Source of the DNA: Methylobacterium gregans
GTDB lineage: Bacteria; Pseudomonadota; Alphaproteobacteria; Rhizobiales; Beijerinckiaceae
DNA length: 64,000 nucleotides
Direction of reading: 5' to 3'
NCBI RefSeq assembly: GCF_022179245.1
Contig: NZ_BPQM01000052.1
Location: 23,457-87,456, forward strand
The notes below the pieces were generated by a model. It saw only the letters and a program-made list of their open reading frames with translations. It did no database searches and was not told where the DNA came from. Of this stretch, positions 18,954-27,791 are shown one piece after another. Within the stretch, counting starts at the first letter, position 1; every line of letters begins with the position of its first letter. Both the position numbers and the translations under genes were made by a program.

Positions 18954-20183
18954 TCACGCCGCTTCCAGCTCCGGCACCGCCAGTTCGTCGGCCGGGCCGA
19001 AGAACTCGTAGCGGATCCGCTCCACCGGCACGCCGCGGGCGGTGAGCCCGTGCGTCAGGGCGGCCAGGAACGGCTTCGGCCCGCACAGGTAGAAGGTCGC
19101 CCCCGCGGGTGCGGCCTGCACGAGCCAGCCGGCCGTGATCCGCCCCCGGTGCTCGTCCGGCCCGAGCGGCGCGTCGGCCGCCAGATCCTCGTAGAAGGTC
19201 GCGAGCGTGAGGCCCGGCGCCCGCTCGGCCAGCGCCCGCAACTCCGCCGCGAAGGCGTGGGCCCGGCGGTCCTGGGTGCCGTGCGCCCAGAGGACCGGTC
19301 GCGCCGGGCTCTCGGCGGCCAGCGTCCCGGCCATGCTGAGCAGCGGGGTCAGCCCGACGCCGCCGCTGGCCAGCACCACCGGGCCCTCCCCGTCCAGCAT
19401 GAACGCGCCCGCGGGCGCCGCCACCTCCAGCACCGTGCCGGGCTCCGCATGGGCGTGCAGCCAGTTCGAGACGAGCCCCTCGGGCAGGCCGGGCCGGCTC
19501 TCGCGCTTCACGCTGATCCGGTAGGCGCGCGCGTTCGGCGCGCAGGAGATCGAGTAGTTCCGCTTCAGGGTCGGCCCGCCGGACAAGGCGACGCGAAAGC
19601 CCAGATACTGCCCCGGCCGGTGCGGCATCACCGGCCCGCCATCCGCCGGCACCAGCCAGAACGAGCGCACGGCCTCGCTCTCGTCGCGCACCGACTCCAC
19701 CCGGAAGGTGCGCCAGCCGGTCCAGCCGCCCGGCGTCGCCGCATGCGCCCGGTAGAGCGCCGCCTCGCGCCCGATCAGGATCTCGGCCAGGAACCAGTAG
19801 GCCTCGCCCCAGGCGGCGCAGATCTCGGGCGTCGCGGCCGCGCCCAGCACGTCGCGGATCGCCGCCAGCAGCGCGTCGGCGACGTGGGGGTAGTGCTCGG
19901 GCAGGATGTTGAGCGCGACGTGCTTCTGGGCGATGCGCTCGACCGCGCCGCCGAGCGCGCCGAGGTCGTCGATGTGGCGCGCGTAGGCCAGCACCGCCTG
20001 GGCGAGCGCCTTCGGCTGCGAGCCGGTCTCCCCGTGATGCGACGGGTTGAACAGGTCGCGGATCTCGTGATTCTCGAACAGGCGCTCGTACATGCGGCGG
20101 GTGATGGCGAGGCCGTGGGCCTCCAGCGCCGGCACGGTGGCCTTGATCAGCGCGACGGTGGCGGGTTGGAGCGGTTCGGGCAT
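18954..20183 (-). CDS. hmp: Flavohaemoglobin, nitric oxide dioxygenase
   Basis: A 409-residue Hmp: globin domain (about 1-140; LFENHEIRDLFNP, proximal His in QKHVALNILPEHYPHVADALLAAI), FAD-binding domain (GQYLGFRV, RNYSIS) and NAD-binding domain (LASGGVGLTPLLSM, FYLCGPKPFL, YEFFGP). Hmp oxidises NO to nitrate with NAD(P)H. The start at 20183 (MPEPLQ) has GAGG upstream and removes a 20-residue extension in the longer frame. It is divergent from nsrR, with an operator-like palindrome between the genes, fitting NsrR repression relieved by NO. Confidence 0.95.
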   Translation of the reverse strand: MPEPLQPATVALIKATVPALEAHGLAITRRMYERLFENHEIRDLFNPSHHGETGSQPKALAQAVLAYARHIDDLGALGGAVERIAQKHVALNILPEHYPHVADALLAAIRDVLGAAATPEICAAWGEAYWFLAEILIGREAALYRAHAATPGGWTGWRTFRVESVRDESEAVRSFWLVPADGGPVMPHRPGQYLGFRVALSGGPTLKRNYSISCAPNARAYRISVKRESRPGLPEGLVSNWLHAHAEPGTVLEVAAPAGAFMLDGEGPVVLASGGVGLTPLLSMAGTLAAESPARPVLWAHGTQDRRAHAFAAELRALAERAPGLTLATFYEDLAADAPLGPDEHRGRITAGWLVQAAPAGATFYLCGPKPFLAALTHGLTARGVPVERIRYEFFGPADELAVPELEAA

Positions 20184-20196
20184 GGTCGCCTCATAA

Positions 20197-20220
20197 GGTG
20201 CATCAAAGATGCATCTTTTA
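20197..20220. promoter_or_regulatory. NsrR-type operator, hmp-proximal
   Basis: It contains the perfect 12-base palindrome AAGATGCATCTT (20206-20217), matching the AAGATGCA half-site known for NsrR. It lies 23 bases upstream of the hmp start. A second copy lies 53 bases away. Confidence 0.8.
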
Positions 20221-20249
20221 GTGCCCGCGCCGGGACCCCGCAAGACAAA

Positions 20250-20273
20250 GGTGTATCAAAGATGTATCTTTTC
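20250..20273. promoter_or_regulatory. NsrR-type operator, nsrR-proximal
   Basis: The 24-base element is repeated as GGTGTATCAAAGATGTATCT..., with core AAGATGTATCTT (20259-20270). It differs from the first copy by three pyrimidine changes. It lies about 20 bases upstream of the nsrR ATG, suggesting autoregulation. Confidence 0.78.
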
Positions 20274-20290
20274 GGTGCCCGGATCCCCGC

Positions 20291-20740
20291 ATGCGCCTGA
20301 CCCGCTACACCGACTACGCCCTGCGCACCCTGATCTATCTCGGGCTGAACGAGCCGCGGCAGAGCTCGATCGGCGAGATCGCGCGCGCCTACGGCATTTC
20401 GGAGAACCACCTGACCAAGGTGGTGCATCAGCTCGGCCGGCTCGGGCTGGTCCGCACCATCCGGGGCCGGGGCGGGGGACTGCGGCTGGCGCTGGACCCG
20501 GCCGAGATCGTGGTCGGCGCGGTGGTGCGGCGGACCGAGGAGGATCTGGCGCTGGTGGAGTGCTTCTCAGGCGGCGCCTGCGCGATCACGCCGTCCTGCC
20601 GGCTGCGGCGGGCGCTCGGCGAGGCGCTGTCGGCCTTCCTCGCCGTGCTCGACGGCTACACGCTCGCCGACCTCATTGGGGACGGCGACGGAGCCGCGGT
20701 GGCGCTGCTGCTGGGGCTGGCGCCGCCGGAGCCGGTGTGA
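20291..20740 (+). CDS. nsrR: Rrf2-family nitric oxide sensor NsrR
   Basis: This 149-residue winged-helix repressor starts MRLTRYTDYALRTLIYL, the classic NsrR/Rrf2 N-terminus, with a recognition helix at ISENHLTKVVHQL and a wing at GRGGGLRLA. Three Cys (ECFSGGACAITPSC, about 91-104) would hold the NO-sensitive Fe-S cluster. Its divergent neighbour hmp is the usual target. Start ATG 20291. The pair is a self-contained NO-detoxification switch. Confidence 0.93.
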   Translation: MRLTRYTDYALRTLIYLGLNEPRQSSIGEIARAYGISENHLTKVVHQLGRLGLVRTIRGRGGGLRLALDPAEIVVGAVVRRTEEDLALVECFSGGACAITPSCRLRRALGEALSAFLAVLDGYTLADLIGDGDGAAVALLLGLAPPEPV

Positions 20741-20744
20741 GGCG

Positions 20745-21155
20745 CTAGTCCAGGCAGAGCCGGAAGTAGAGCTGGCGCACCCGCTCCATGGCCTCCCGGT
20801 CCTCGCCCCGGGCCGGGCTCAGGAGCTCCGGCCCGTCCGGCACCCGGCCGAATTCGGCGCGGGCGAGATCGACCACGAAGCCGCGCGGCCCGCTGTAGAG
20901 CCCCTGCCGGTTCCGGACGTCCACCGAGCCGCAGATGACCCCGCCCGCGGCCCGGCGCAGCTCCGTCACCCGCGCTTCCGGGCTGTTCAGGTTCCGGCCG
21001 ACCAGATCCAGCACCGCGCGGGTGTCCGCGGGCCCGATCCCGGCCCCGGAGCCGTCCGCGACGGTCTGGGCGCGGGCGGTCGCGGGCGGGCCGAGGCCCG
21101 CACCCATGGCGAGCGCCAAGGCGAGCCGCGTGGCGGCGAGAGCGGCGCGCTTCAT
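20745..21155 (-). CDS. Small exported hypothetical protein
   Basis: The start at 21155 (MKRAALAATRLALALAMG) has GGAGG upstream and encodes a signal peptide cleaved near ARAQT. The mature part is about 105 aa and has two Cys (VICGSVDVRN, FRLCLD) that could form a disulfide in the periplasm. It includes GGVICGSVDVRNRQGLYSG and a GFVVDLARAEF stretch. I recognise no named family. It converges with nsrR at four bases' distance. Confidence 0.75.
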   Translation of the reverse strand: MKRAALAATRLALALAMGAGLGPPATARAQTVADGSGAGIGPADTRAVLDLVGRNLNSPEARVTELRRAAGGVICGSVDVRNRQGLYSGPRGFVVDLARAEFGRVPDGPELLSPARGEDREAMERVRQLYFRLCLD

Positions 21156-21315
21156 CGTGATCCTCCCCGTGTCCCGCGATCCTCGGCGAGCGCGCCGCCA
21201 TCGGCAAGGCGCGGAGCGGCAGCGTGGCCCCGGCGCCCCGCCCCGCCCGGAAAGCGGTGGCCCGTCCCCGGCCCGGGCTCGACCCGTTCGCCGCCAGGGA
21301 CTAGCCTCCGGCCCC

Positions 21316-23031
21316 ATGCCCCTCGTGCCCCCGCCCCCGCGCGCCGCCCCGCGCCCGCCGGACAGCCCGGCGACCGACGTGCCCTCCGCCCGGGTGCTCG
21401 CCGCCAACCAGCCCGAATGGTCGGTCGGCGACCTCGCGGCGGCGCTCAAGCGCACCCTGGAGGACGCCTTCGGCCACGTGCGCCTGCGCGGCGAGATCTC
21501 GGGTTATCGCGGCCAGCACGGCTCGGGCCACGCCTACTTCTCCCTGAAGGACGGGCAGGCCCGCATCGACGCGGTGGTCTGGAAGGGCGTGTTCGGGCGC
21601 CTGCGCCAGCGGCCGCAGGAGGGGCTGGAGGTCGTCGCCACCGGGCGCATCACCACCTTTGCCGGCAAGTCCTCGTACCAGATCGTCGTCGAGAGCCTGG
21701 AGCCCGCGGGCCTCGGTGCCTGGATGGCGCTCTTGGAGGAGCGCAAGCGGGTGCTGGCGGCCGAGGGCCTGTTCGACCCCGCGCACAAGAAACCGATCCC
21801 CTACCTGCCCCGCGTCGTCGGCGTCGTCACCTCGCCGACCGGCGCGGTGATCCGCGACATCCTGCACCGGCTGGAGGACCGCTTTCCCCGCCCCGTCCTG
21901 GTCTGGCCGGTGCGGGTGCAGGGCGAGGGCGCGGCGGAAGAAGTCGCGGCCGCGATCCGGGGCTTCAACGCGCTGGAGCCCGGCGGGCGCATCCCGCGGC
22001 CCGACGTGCTGATCGTCGCCCGCGGCGGCGGCTCGATCGAGGATCTCTGGTCCTTCAACGAGGAATGCGTGGTCCGGGCCGCCCACGAAAGCCGGATCCC
22101 GCTGATCTCGGCGGTGGGCCACGAGACCGACACCACGCTGATCGACTATGTCTCCGACCGCCGCGCGCCGACGCCCACGGGCGCCGCCGAGATGGCGGTG
22201 CCGGTCCGCGCCGAGCTCGTCGCCACCGTGCACGATCTCGGCGGGCGCAACCACGGCGCGGTGCTGCGCCGGCTCGACCGCGACCGCGCGGACCTGCGGG
22301 CGGCGGCGCGGGCGATTCCCCCCGCCGACGCCTTCCTGGCGGGCAAGCGCCAGCGCCTCGACCTCGCCGAGGCCCGGCTCGCCCCGGCGCTGGCGGCCGG
22401 CGCGCGCGGCCACCGCCAGCGCCTGCAGGCGCTGCTCGACCGGCTGGCGCGCCGCTCTCCCGACGTGGCGCTGGCCAATGCCCGGGCCCGGCTGGCCCGC
22501 ATCGACCACCGGCCCCGGACGGCCGTGCGCAACGACCTGCTGCGCAAGGGCGAGCATCTCGGCCAGCTCGGCCGCCGCCTCGTCGTGGCGCGCGAGGCCA
22601 CGATCGAGCGGGCGAAGGCGCTTGAGGCGCGGCGGGCGGACCGGCTCGCGGCGGTGCTGGCGCGCCTGCATCAGGCCGGCGCCCGCACGGTCGAGCGCCG
22701 CCGCGACCGGCTGGGGGCGCTGGGTGGGCTTCTCGGCTCGCTGAGCTACCGGGCGGTGCTGGAGCGCGGCTACGTGCTGGTGCGCGACGCGGACGGCACG
22801 CCGGTGCGCCGCGCCGGGGACGCCGCCCGCGCGCCCGGCCTCAGCCTGCAATTCGCCGACGGCAGCGTGCGGGCGCGGCCCGAGGGCGCGGAGGCCGAGC
22901 CCCCTGCCCCGTCCTCTTCCCTGCCCACGTCCCTGTCGGTGCCCGACAAGCCCCCCCGCCGCGCCCCGCGCCGGGCCGCCCGCAAGCCGGCCGAGCCGGA
23001 GGCGCAGCAGGCCTCGCTGTTCGAGGCGTGA
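21316..23031 (+). CDS. xseA: Exodeoxyribonuclease VII large subunit
   Basis: The 571-residue product has an OB-fold N-terminus (HVRLRGEISGYRGQHGSGHAYFSLKD), the catalytic core (VGVVTSPTGAVIRDIL, VARGGGSIEDLWSFNEE, SAVGHETDTTLIDYVSDRRAPTPT-type motif) and a long coiled coil followed by a Pro/Arg-rich C-terminal tail. Exo VII degrades single-stranded DNA to oligonucleotides with small subunit XseB, which is not seen here. The start at ATG 21316 gives MPLVPPPPRAAPRPP; the alternative long upstream frame is not protein-like. Confidence 0.95.
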   Translation: MPLVPPPPRAAPRPPDSPATDVPSARVLAANQPEWSVGDLAAALKRTLEDAFGHVRLRGEISGYRGQHGSGHAYFSLKDGQARIDAVVWKGVFGRLRQRPQEGLEVVATGRITTFAGKSSYQIVVESLEPAGLGAWMALLEERKRVLAAEGLFDPAHKKPIPYLPRVVGVVTSPTGAVIRDILHRLEDRFPRPVLVWPVRVQGEGAAEEVAAAIRGFNALEPGGRIPRPDVLIVARGGGSIEDLWSFNEECVVRAAHESRIPLISAVGHETDTTLIDYVSDRRAPTPTGAAEMAVPVRAELVATVHDLGGRNHGAVLRRLDRDRADLRAAARAIPPADAFLAGKRQRLDLAEARLAPALAAGARGHRQRLQALLDRLARRSPDVALANARARLARIDHRPRTAVRNDLLRKGEHLGQLGRRLVVAREATIERAKALEARRADRLAAVLARLHQAGARTVERRRDRLGALGGLLGSLSYRAVLERGYVLVRDADGTPVRRAGDAARAPGLSLQFADGSVRARPEGAEAEPPAPSSSLPTSLSVPDKPPRRAPRRAARKPAEPEAQQASLFEA

Positions 23032-23075
23032 GCGCCGTCAACGGCGGATTCACCGGCGCCTGTCAGGCTGGCGGC

Positions 23076-23264
23076 ATGACGAGTCTCGCCGCACAGGCTG
23101 TCCAGACGCTCGCCGCGTCCTTCTCCCAGCAGATGGGGGTGGCGGTGGCGCGCCAGCAGATCGCGGCGGAGCGCGCGGTGGCCGAGCTGGTCGCCGGCGC
23201 GATCCAGCCCGCCGCGCCGCCCGTCCCGCCCGGCCAGGGCCGGATCATCGACACGCGCGTGTAG
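23076..23264 (+). CDS. Small hypothetical protein, YjfB-like
   Basis: The 62-residue product MTSLAAQAVQTLAASFSQQM... has an amphipathic helical N-terminus and a GRIIDTRV end, resembling small YjfB-type putative motility proteins; this is a weak guess from pattern only. A GTG at 23028 overlapping the xseA stop would give a 78-residue form. It sits between xseA and a convergent acetyltransferase gene. Confidence 0.5.
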   Translation: MTSLAAQAVQTLAASFSQQMGVAVARQQIAAERAVAELVAGAIQPAAPPVPPGQGRIIDTRV

Positions 23265-23274
23265 GCCGCTGGCC

Positions 23275-24024
23275 TCAGCGCCCCGGCGCCCGCCGGTAAT
23301 GGTAGCGCGACACCTCCCGGTCGAAGCCGAGCCCGGCGTAGAGCGCCCGGGCCGGCGCGTTGTCGGCCACCACCTGAAGGCAGGCGGCGCTCGCGCCCCG
23401 CCCGCGGCCCCAGCGCATCAGCGCCGCCACGACGGCCCGGGCGAGCCCCCGCCCGCGATGCGCCTGCGCGGTCGCCACCGACTCCATCACCACGAGGGAC
23501 CCGTCGAGCACCCCGTAGGCCTGCGCGGCGATCGCTCCGTCCACCCGCAGGGCCGCGCAGGCCCGCGGCAGCAGGATCGCCGCGTGCATCGCCCGGTAGG
23601 CGCGCTCCGCCTCCGAATCGGCCCCGTTGATCGTCGCGCGGAAGGCGAGCCAGTCCGCGTCCGGCGCGTCGGCGAGGGACACCGGGACCTGGGCTTGGCC
23701 GCACCCGGCGAGGTCGGCCACGAGCGTCAGGGAGGCGCCCTCCGCCGTGTAGCCCCGGCGGTCCAGCACCGGGTCGAACTCCGGCGCGAGCGAGACGACC
23801 CGGAACAGGGCCGGCTGTCCGAGGCCGCGGAAGACCGCCTCGCAGGTCGTGATCGCCGCCTCCGGGGCCGCGCGGGGGCCGCGCAACGGGTTCACCGAAT
23901 TCGTCCGCCGCGTGGGACCGCCGGCCGCGCGCAGCAGCCAGCCGTCGAGATGCGCCTCGCGCGGCGCCGGCCAGGCGTTGCGGCAGGCCTCCTCGGCCCG
24001 CCAAGCCAGATCCGTCCCGTCCAT
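23275..24024 (-). CDS. GNAT-family N-acetyltransferase
   Basis: The 249-residue product has a C-terminal GNAT fold: ESVATAQAHRGRGLARAVVAALMRWGRGRG with the acetyl-CoA pyrophosphate loop (HRGRGLA), then VVADNAPARALYAGLGFDREVSRYHYR. The N-terminal half (LDGWLLRAAGGPTRRTNSVNPL) is the atypical half of the two-domain GNAT type. The start at 24024 has GGAAGG upstream. The substrate is unknown. Confidence 0.88.
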   Translation of the reverse strand: MDGTDLAWRAEEACRNAWPAPREAHLDGWLLRAAGGPTRRTNSVNPLRGPRAAPEAAITTCEAVFRGLGQPALFRVVSLAPEFDPVLDRRGYTAEGASLTLVADLAGCGQAQVPVSLADAPDADWLAFRATINGADSEAERAYRAMHAAILLPRACAALRVDGAIAAQAYGVLDGSLVVMESVATAQAHRGRGLARAVVAALMRWGRGRGASAACLQVVADNAPARALYAGLGFDREVSRYHYRRAPGR

Positions 24025-24239
24025 CGCGCCTTCCCCATCCCGTGGTTCCTGCCCGGCGTGCACGCCTCGTTGCCCAAATCCGCAGCCGGGCGGGCCCGCC
24101 GTAGGCCCTTTCCGGCGCCCGGGGTTGACGCGCGTGCCGCGGTTTGCGACCGCCTGCCGCGGCACGCCTCATGCCTCACGTCTCGCGCGGCGGGTGCATC
24201 CGGCGCGGCCCCGGGCAGGCGCCCCGAGCAGGAGCTCCC

Positions 24240-24467
24240 ATGACCACCACGATCGACAGCGACCAGAAGCTTCACCTCGTCTTCGGCGGCGAGCTGTCGG
24301 ACCTCGAAGGGGTTCATTTCAAGGATCCGAAGAACCTCGACATCGTCGGCATCTTCCCCGACTACGCCTCCGCCCAGGCTGCCTGGAAGGCCAAGGCCCA
24401 GGCCACGGTCGACAGCGCGCAGACACGCTACGTCGTCGTCCATCTGCACCGGCTGCTGGAGCCGTGA
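24240..24467 (+). CDS. DUF4170 domain protein
   Basis: A 75-residue protein, MTTTIDSDQKLHLVFGGELSDL, with FKDPKNLDIVGIFPDYASAQAAWKAKAQATVDSAQTRYVVVHLHRLLEP-type content, matching the small DUF4170 family common in Hyphomicrobiales. The start has AGGAG directly upstream. No function is assigned to the family to my knowledge. It precedes prs, separated by a terminator-like hairpin. Confidence 0.85.
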   Translation: MTTTIDSDQKLHLVFGGELSDLEGVHFKDPKNLDIVGIFPDYASAQAAWKAKAQATVDSAQTRYVVVHLHRLLEP

Positions 24468-24547
24468 GGCATCTTCCATGCGCCACATCCATGCGCTCGG
24501 CGCATGGAGTGCACGAGAACATTGTGACGGCAGCACGCCGCTGGTAA

Positions 24548-24573
24548 GAGCCCAGCCGTTCCGGCTGGGGCTC
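24548..24573 (+). terminator. Terminator-like hairpin before prs
   Basis: Arms GAGCCCAGCC and GGCTGGGGCTC with a five-base loop (GTTCC). There is no T-run. It separates the DUF4170 gene from prs. Confidence 0.5.
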
Positions 24574-24667
24574 GCGTCCGTCTGGTGATGTCGCGTCAGG
24601 CGTCGCGTCATGTATTCGCGAAGGCGTCCCGGAGGGATGCGCGGTGGGGGCAAGTGAGGCTACGGAC

Positions 24668-25615
<948 letters not shown>

Positions 25616-25635
25616 GGGCCCTGCGCGGGGCCGCC

Positions 25636-26424
25636 CTACCCCGAGAAATCCGGCTCCTCGCGGGCGAGGCGCCGCCGGATGCTCTCCAGGTGCAGGCGCG
25701 CGCTCTCGGGGTCCCCCTCGCGCATCTGCGCGGCGGTGCGGGCGGCGATCGCCTCGGGCACCGGCACCAGCGGGCGCCCGCTGCCCATGGCCTTCAGCTG
25801 CACCTCGGCGGCGCGCTCCAGGTAGTACAGGTCGTCCCAAGCCTCGGCGACCGTCGGGCCGGTGACGATCACCCCGTGGTTGCGCAGGAACACCACGTCG
25901 GCCGTCCCGAGCGTCGCGGCGATGCGGTCGCCCTCGTCATAGTCGAGGGCGAGGCCGTTATAGGCGTCGTCCACCGCGACCCGGCCGTAGAACTTCAGCG
26001 CGGTCTGGCCGGCGAAGGCCAGGGGTTGGCCCGCGATCATGCTGAGCGCGGTGGCATTCGGCATGTGGGTGTGGAAGGCGGCGCGCGCCCGCGGCAGGCG
26101 GGCGTGCAGCCGGGCGTGGATGAAGAAGGCGGTCGCCTCCGGCTGCCCCTCGCCCTCCAGCACGTGCCCGTCGAGGGAGCAGACGAGCAGGTCCGAGGCA
26201 CGGATCTCCGCGAAGGCGAGGCCGTAGGGATTGACCACGAACAGGTCGTCGCGCCCCGGCACCACGGCCGAGAAGTGGTTGCAGATCCCCTCCTCCAGCC
26301 CGTAGCGGGCCGCCATCCGGAAGCAGGCGGCGAGGTCGGTCCGGGTCCGCGCCAGCGCGGCCCGGTCGATGCCGGCGAGGTCGGGGCGGGCGGAGGCGCC
26401 GACCGCGCGCAGTTCATGGGCCAC
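25636..26424 (-). CDS. Class II aldolase/adducin family protein
   Basis: The 262-residue product has the fold's metal-binding His pair (AAFHTHMPNATAL), the later RNHGVIVTG motif, and CNHFSAVVPG near the N-terminus. The family includes fuculose-phosphate aldolase-like enzymes and many homologues of unknown substrate. The start is GTG at 26424, with AGGAG nine bases upstream; the longer upstream frame crosses a 12-bp tandem repeat and is not protein-like. Confidence 0.88.
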   Translation of the reverse strand: MAHELRAVGASARPDLAGIDRAALARTRTDLAACFRMAARYGLEEGICNHFSAVVPGRDDLFVVNPYGLAFAEIRASDLLVCSLDGHVLEGEGQPEATAFFIHARLHARLPRARAAFHTHMPNATALSMIAGQPLAFAGQTALKFYGRVAVDDAYNGLALDYDEGDRIAATLGTADVVFLRNHGVIVTGPTVAEAWDDLYYLERAAEVQLKAMGSGRPLVPVPEAIAARTAAQMREGDPESARLHLESIRRRLAREEPDFSG

Positions 26425-26506
26425 GGCTTCTGTCTCCTGGGATCGTCGGGGCGTCTGGGAAAGCGTTTGCGACGGGCGCAGGAAACAGCCCTTCGGCGTG
26501 CCATAC

Positions 26507-26542
26507 AAGTCGGCTGGCAAGTCGGCTGGCAAGTCCGCCGGC
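26507..26542. repeat. Three tandem 12-bp units
   Basis: AAGTCGGCTGGC occurs twice in tandem (26507-26530), followed by a variant AAGTCCGCCGGC (26531-26542). It lies in the divergent intergenic region upstream of the aldolase gene and trcR. A regulatory role is possible but not shown. Confidence 0.8.
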
Positions 26543-26629
26543 AAAAGGCCCGGCGCGTCGCCCCTTAGGCCATCGCCCGCGACACCGCCCGGAGGGGCGC
26601 TTTCCCGGCGCGCCGCCCGCGCGCGGCGA

Positions 26630-26658
26630 TTGCGCCAGCCCGGCTCCGCGCCTATACT
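26630..26658 (+). promoter_or_regulatory. Sigma-70-type promoter for trcR
   Basis: TTGCGC (26630-26635) and TATACT (26653-26658) with a 17-base spacer, about 118 bases upstream of the trcR start. This is close to the housekeeping consensus with a weakened -35. Confidence 0.6.
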
Positions 26659-26776
26659 GCGTGCATTCCCCAATTTGTGGCGTGAGACGGGACGTCCGGA
26701 CAAGTCGAGCCGGAGCCCGCGGACCGGTGCCCCCCGTCTCGGGCCGTTCCCGCGCCCGTGAACGTGGAGCTGCCCG

Positions 26777-27490
26777 ATGTCCCAGGGTCCGCTGATGCCC
26801 AAGGCCACCGCCGTCTGGCTGGTGGAGAACACCTCCCTCGCCTTCGAGCAGATCGCCGATTTCTGCAAGCTCCACCCGCTGGAGGTGAAGGGCATCGCCG
26901 ACGGCGAGGTCGCGGCCGGCATCAAGGGGCTCGACCCGATCACCACGGGCCAACTCACCCGCGACGAGATCGAGAAGGCGCAGAAGGCGCCGCACTACAA
27001 GCTCAAGCAGGCGGTCTCGAAGGTGAAGCTGCCGGAGGTGAAGCGCACCACCAAGGGGCCGCGCTACACCCCCCTGTCGCGCCGCCAGGACCGCCCGAAC
27101 GCCATCCTGTGGCTGGTGCGCAACCACCCCGAGCTGAAGGACGCGCAGATCATCCGGCTGGTCGGCACGACGAAGTCCACCATCCAGCAGATCCGCGAGC
27201 GCACCCACTGGAACTCGGCCTCGCTCCAGCCGATGGACCCGGTGACGCTCGGCCTCTGCACCCAGATCGACCTCGACTTCGAGGTGCAGCGCGCCGCCGC
27301 CGACCGCCCGGCCCATGTCCAGGCCGATGCCGGCGCCTCGCTGCTGCCGGCCGAGGTCTCGACCGCGCCGGGCTACGAGGCGGAGGACGACCATCGGTCC
27401 GGCCGCGGCGACGAGCGCCTCGACGCCGATTCGGTCTTCGCCAAGCTCAAGGGCCGGCGCAGCGAGGACGAGGACGACGAGGCGTACTGA
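26777..27490 (+). CDS. trcR: Cell cycle transcriptional regulator TrcR (DUF1013)
   Basis: A 237-residue DUF1013 protein: MSQGPLMPKATAVWLVENT, LAFEQIADFCKLHPLEVKGIADGE (first helix-turn-helix), DPITTGQLTRDEI, NAILWLVRNHPELKDAQIIRLVGTTKSTIQQIRERTHWN (second helix-turn-helix) and an acidic C-terminus. The family is confined to alphaproteobacteria and its founding member is annotated as a cell-cycle regulator. It is monocistronic here, between its own promoter and terminator-like hairpins. Confidence 0.9.
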   Translation: MSQGPLMPKATAVWLVENTSLAFEQIADFCKLHPLEVKGIADGEVAAGIKGLDPITTGQLTRDEIEKAQKAPHYKLKQAVSKVKLPEVKRTTKGPRYTPLSRRQDRPNAILWLVRNHPELKDAQIIRLVGTTKSTIQQIRERTHWNSASLQPMDPVTLGLCTQIDLDFEVQRAAADRPAHVQADAGASLLPAEVSTAPGYEAEDDHRSGRGDERLDADSVFAKLKGRRSEDEDDEAY

Positions 27491-27567
27491 TAGGGGCCGT
27501 TCTCCCCTCTCGCTGCGGGGAGGGGATTGTACGGTGCGATTGTCTCCAAAACCCTTTTGCTGTAAGG

Positions 27568-27606
27568 AGCGCGCGTCCTCTCGGTAGGATCGCGCGCTTC
27601 GTCTTT
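27568..27606 (+). terminator. Terminator between trcR and rpsA
   Basis: Arms AGCGCGCG (27568-27575) and CGCGCGCT (27591-27598), with further pairing inside, followed by TCGTCTTTT. An additional CTCCCC/GGGGAG hairpin lies near 27504-27530. Confidence 0.65.
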
Positions 27607-27791
27607 TCTGCGTGCCCTCCGCCAACAGCCGGCAGGATCGTCCTCGGACAGCCGCATCACTGCATCGGCAAGCCGCTCCGGCAAGGATCGGTCGCCCCTC
27701 CCGTCAATCCCGGGAGCGGCCGCGGTGGACGGGGACGCAACGCAACACGAGCCGCCGATGCCGGGCCTCGCCAGAGGCCCTAGGAGACAGA

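Noticed and set aside
26425..26958. Longer N-terminus of the class II aldolase frame
   Set aside because: It passes through the 12-bp tandem repeat and lacks homology; the GTG at 26424 with AGGAG is a better start.
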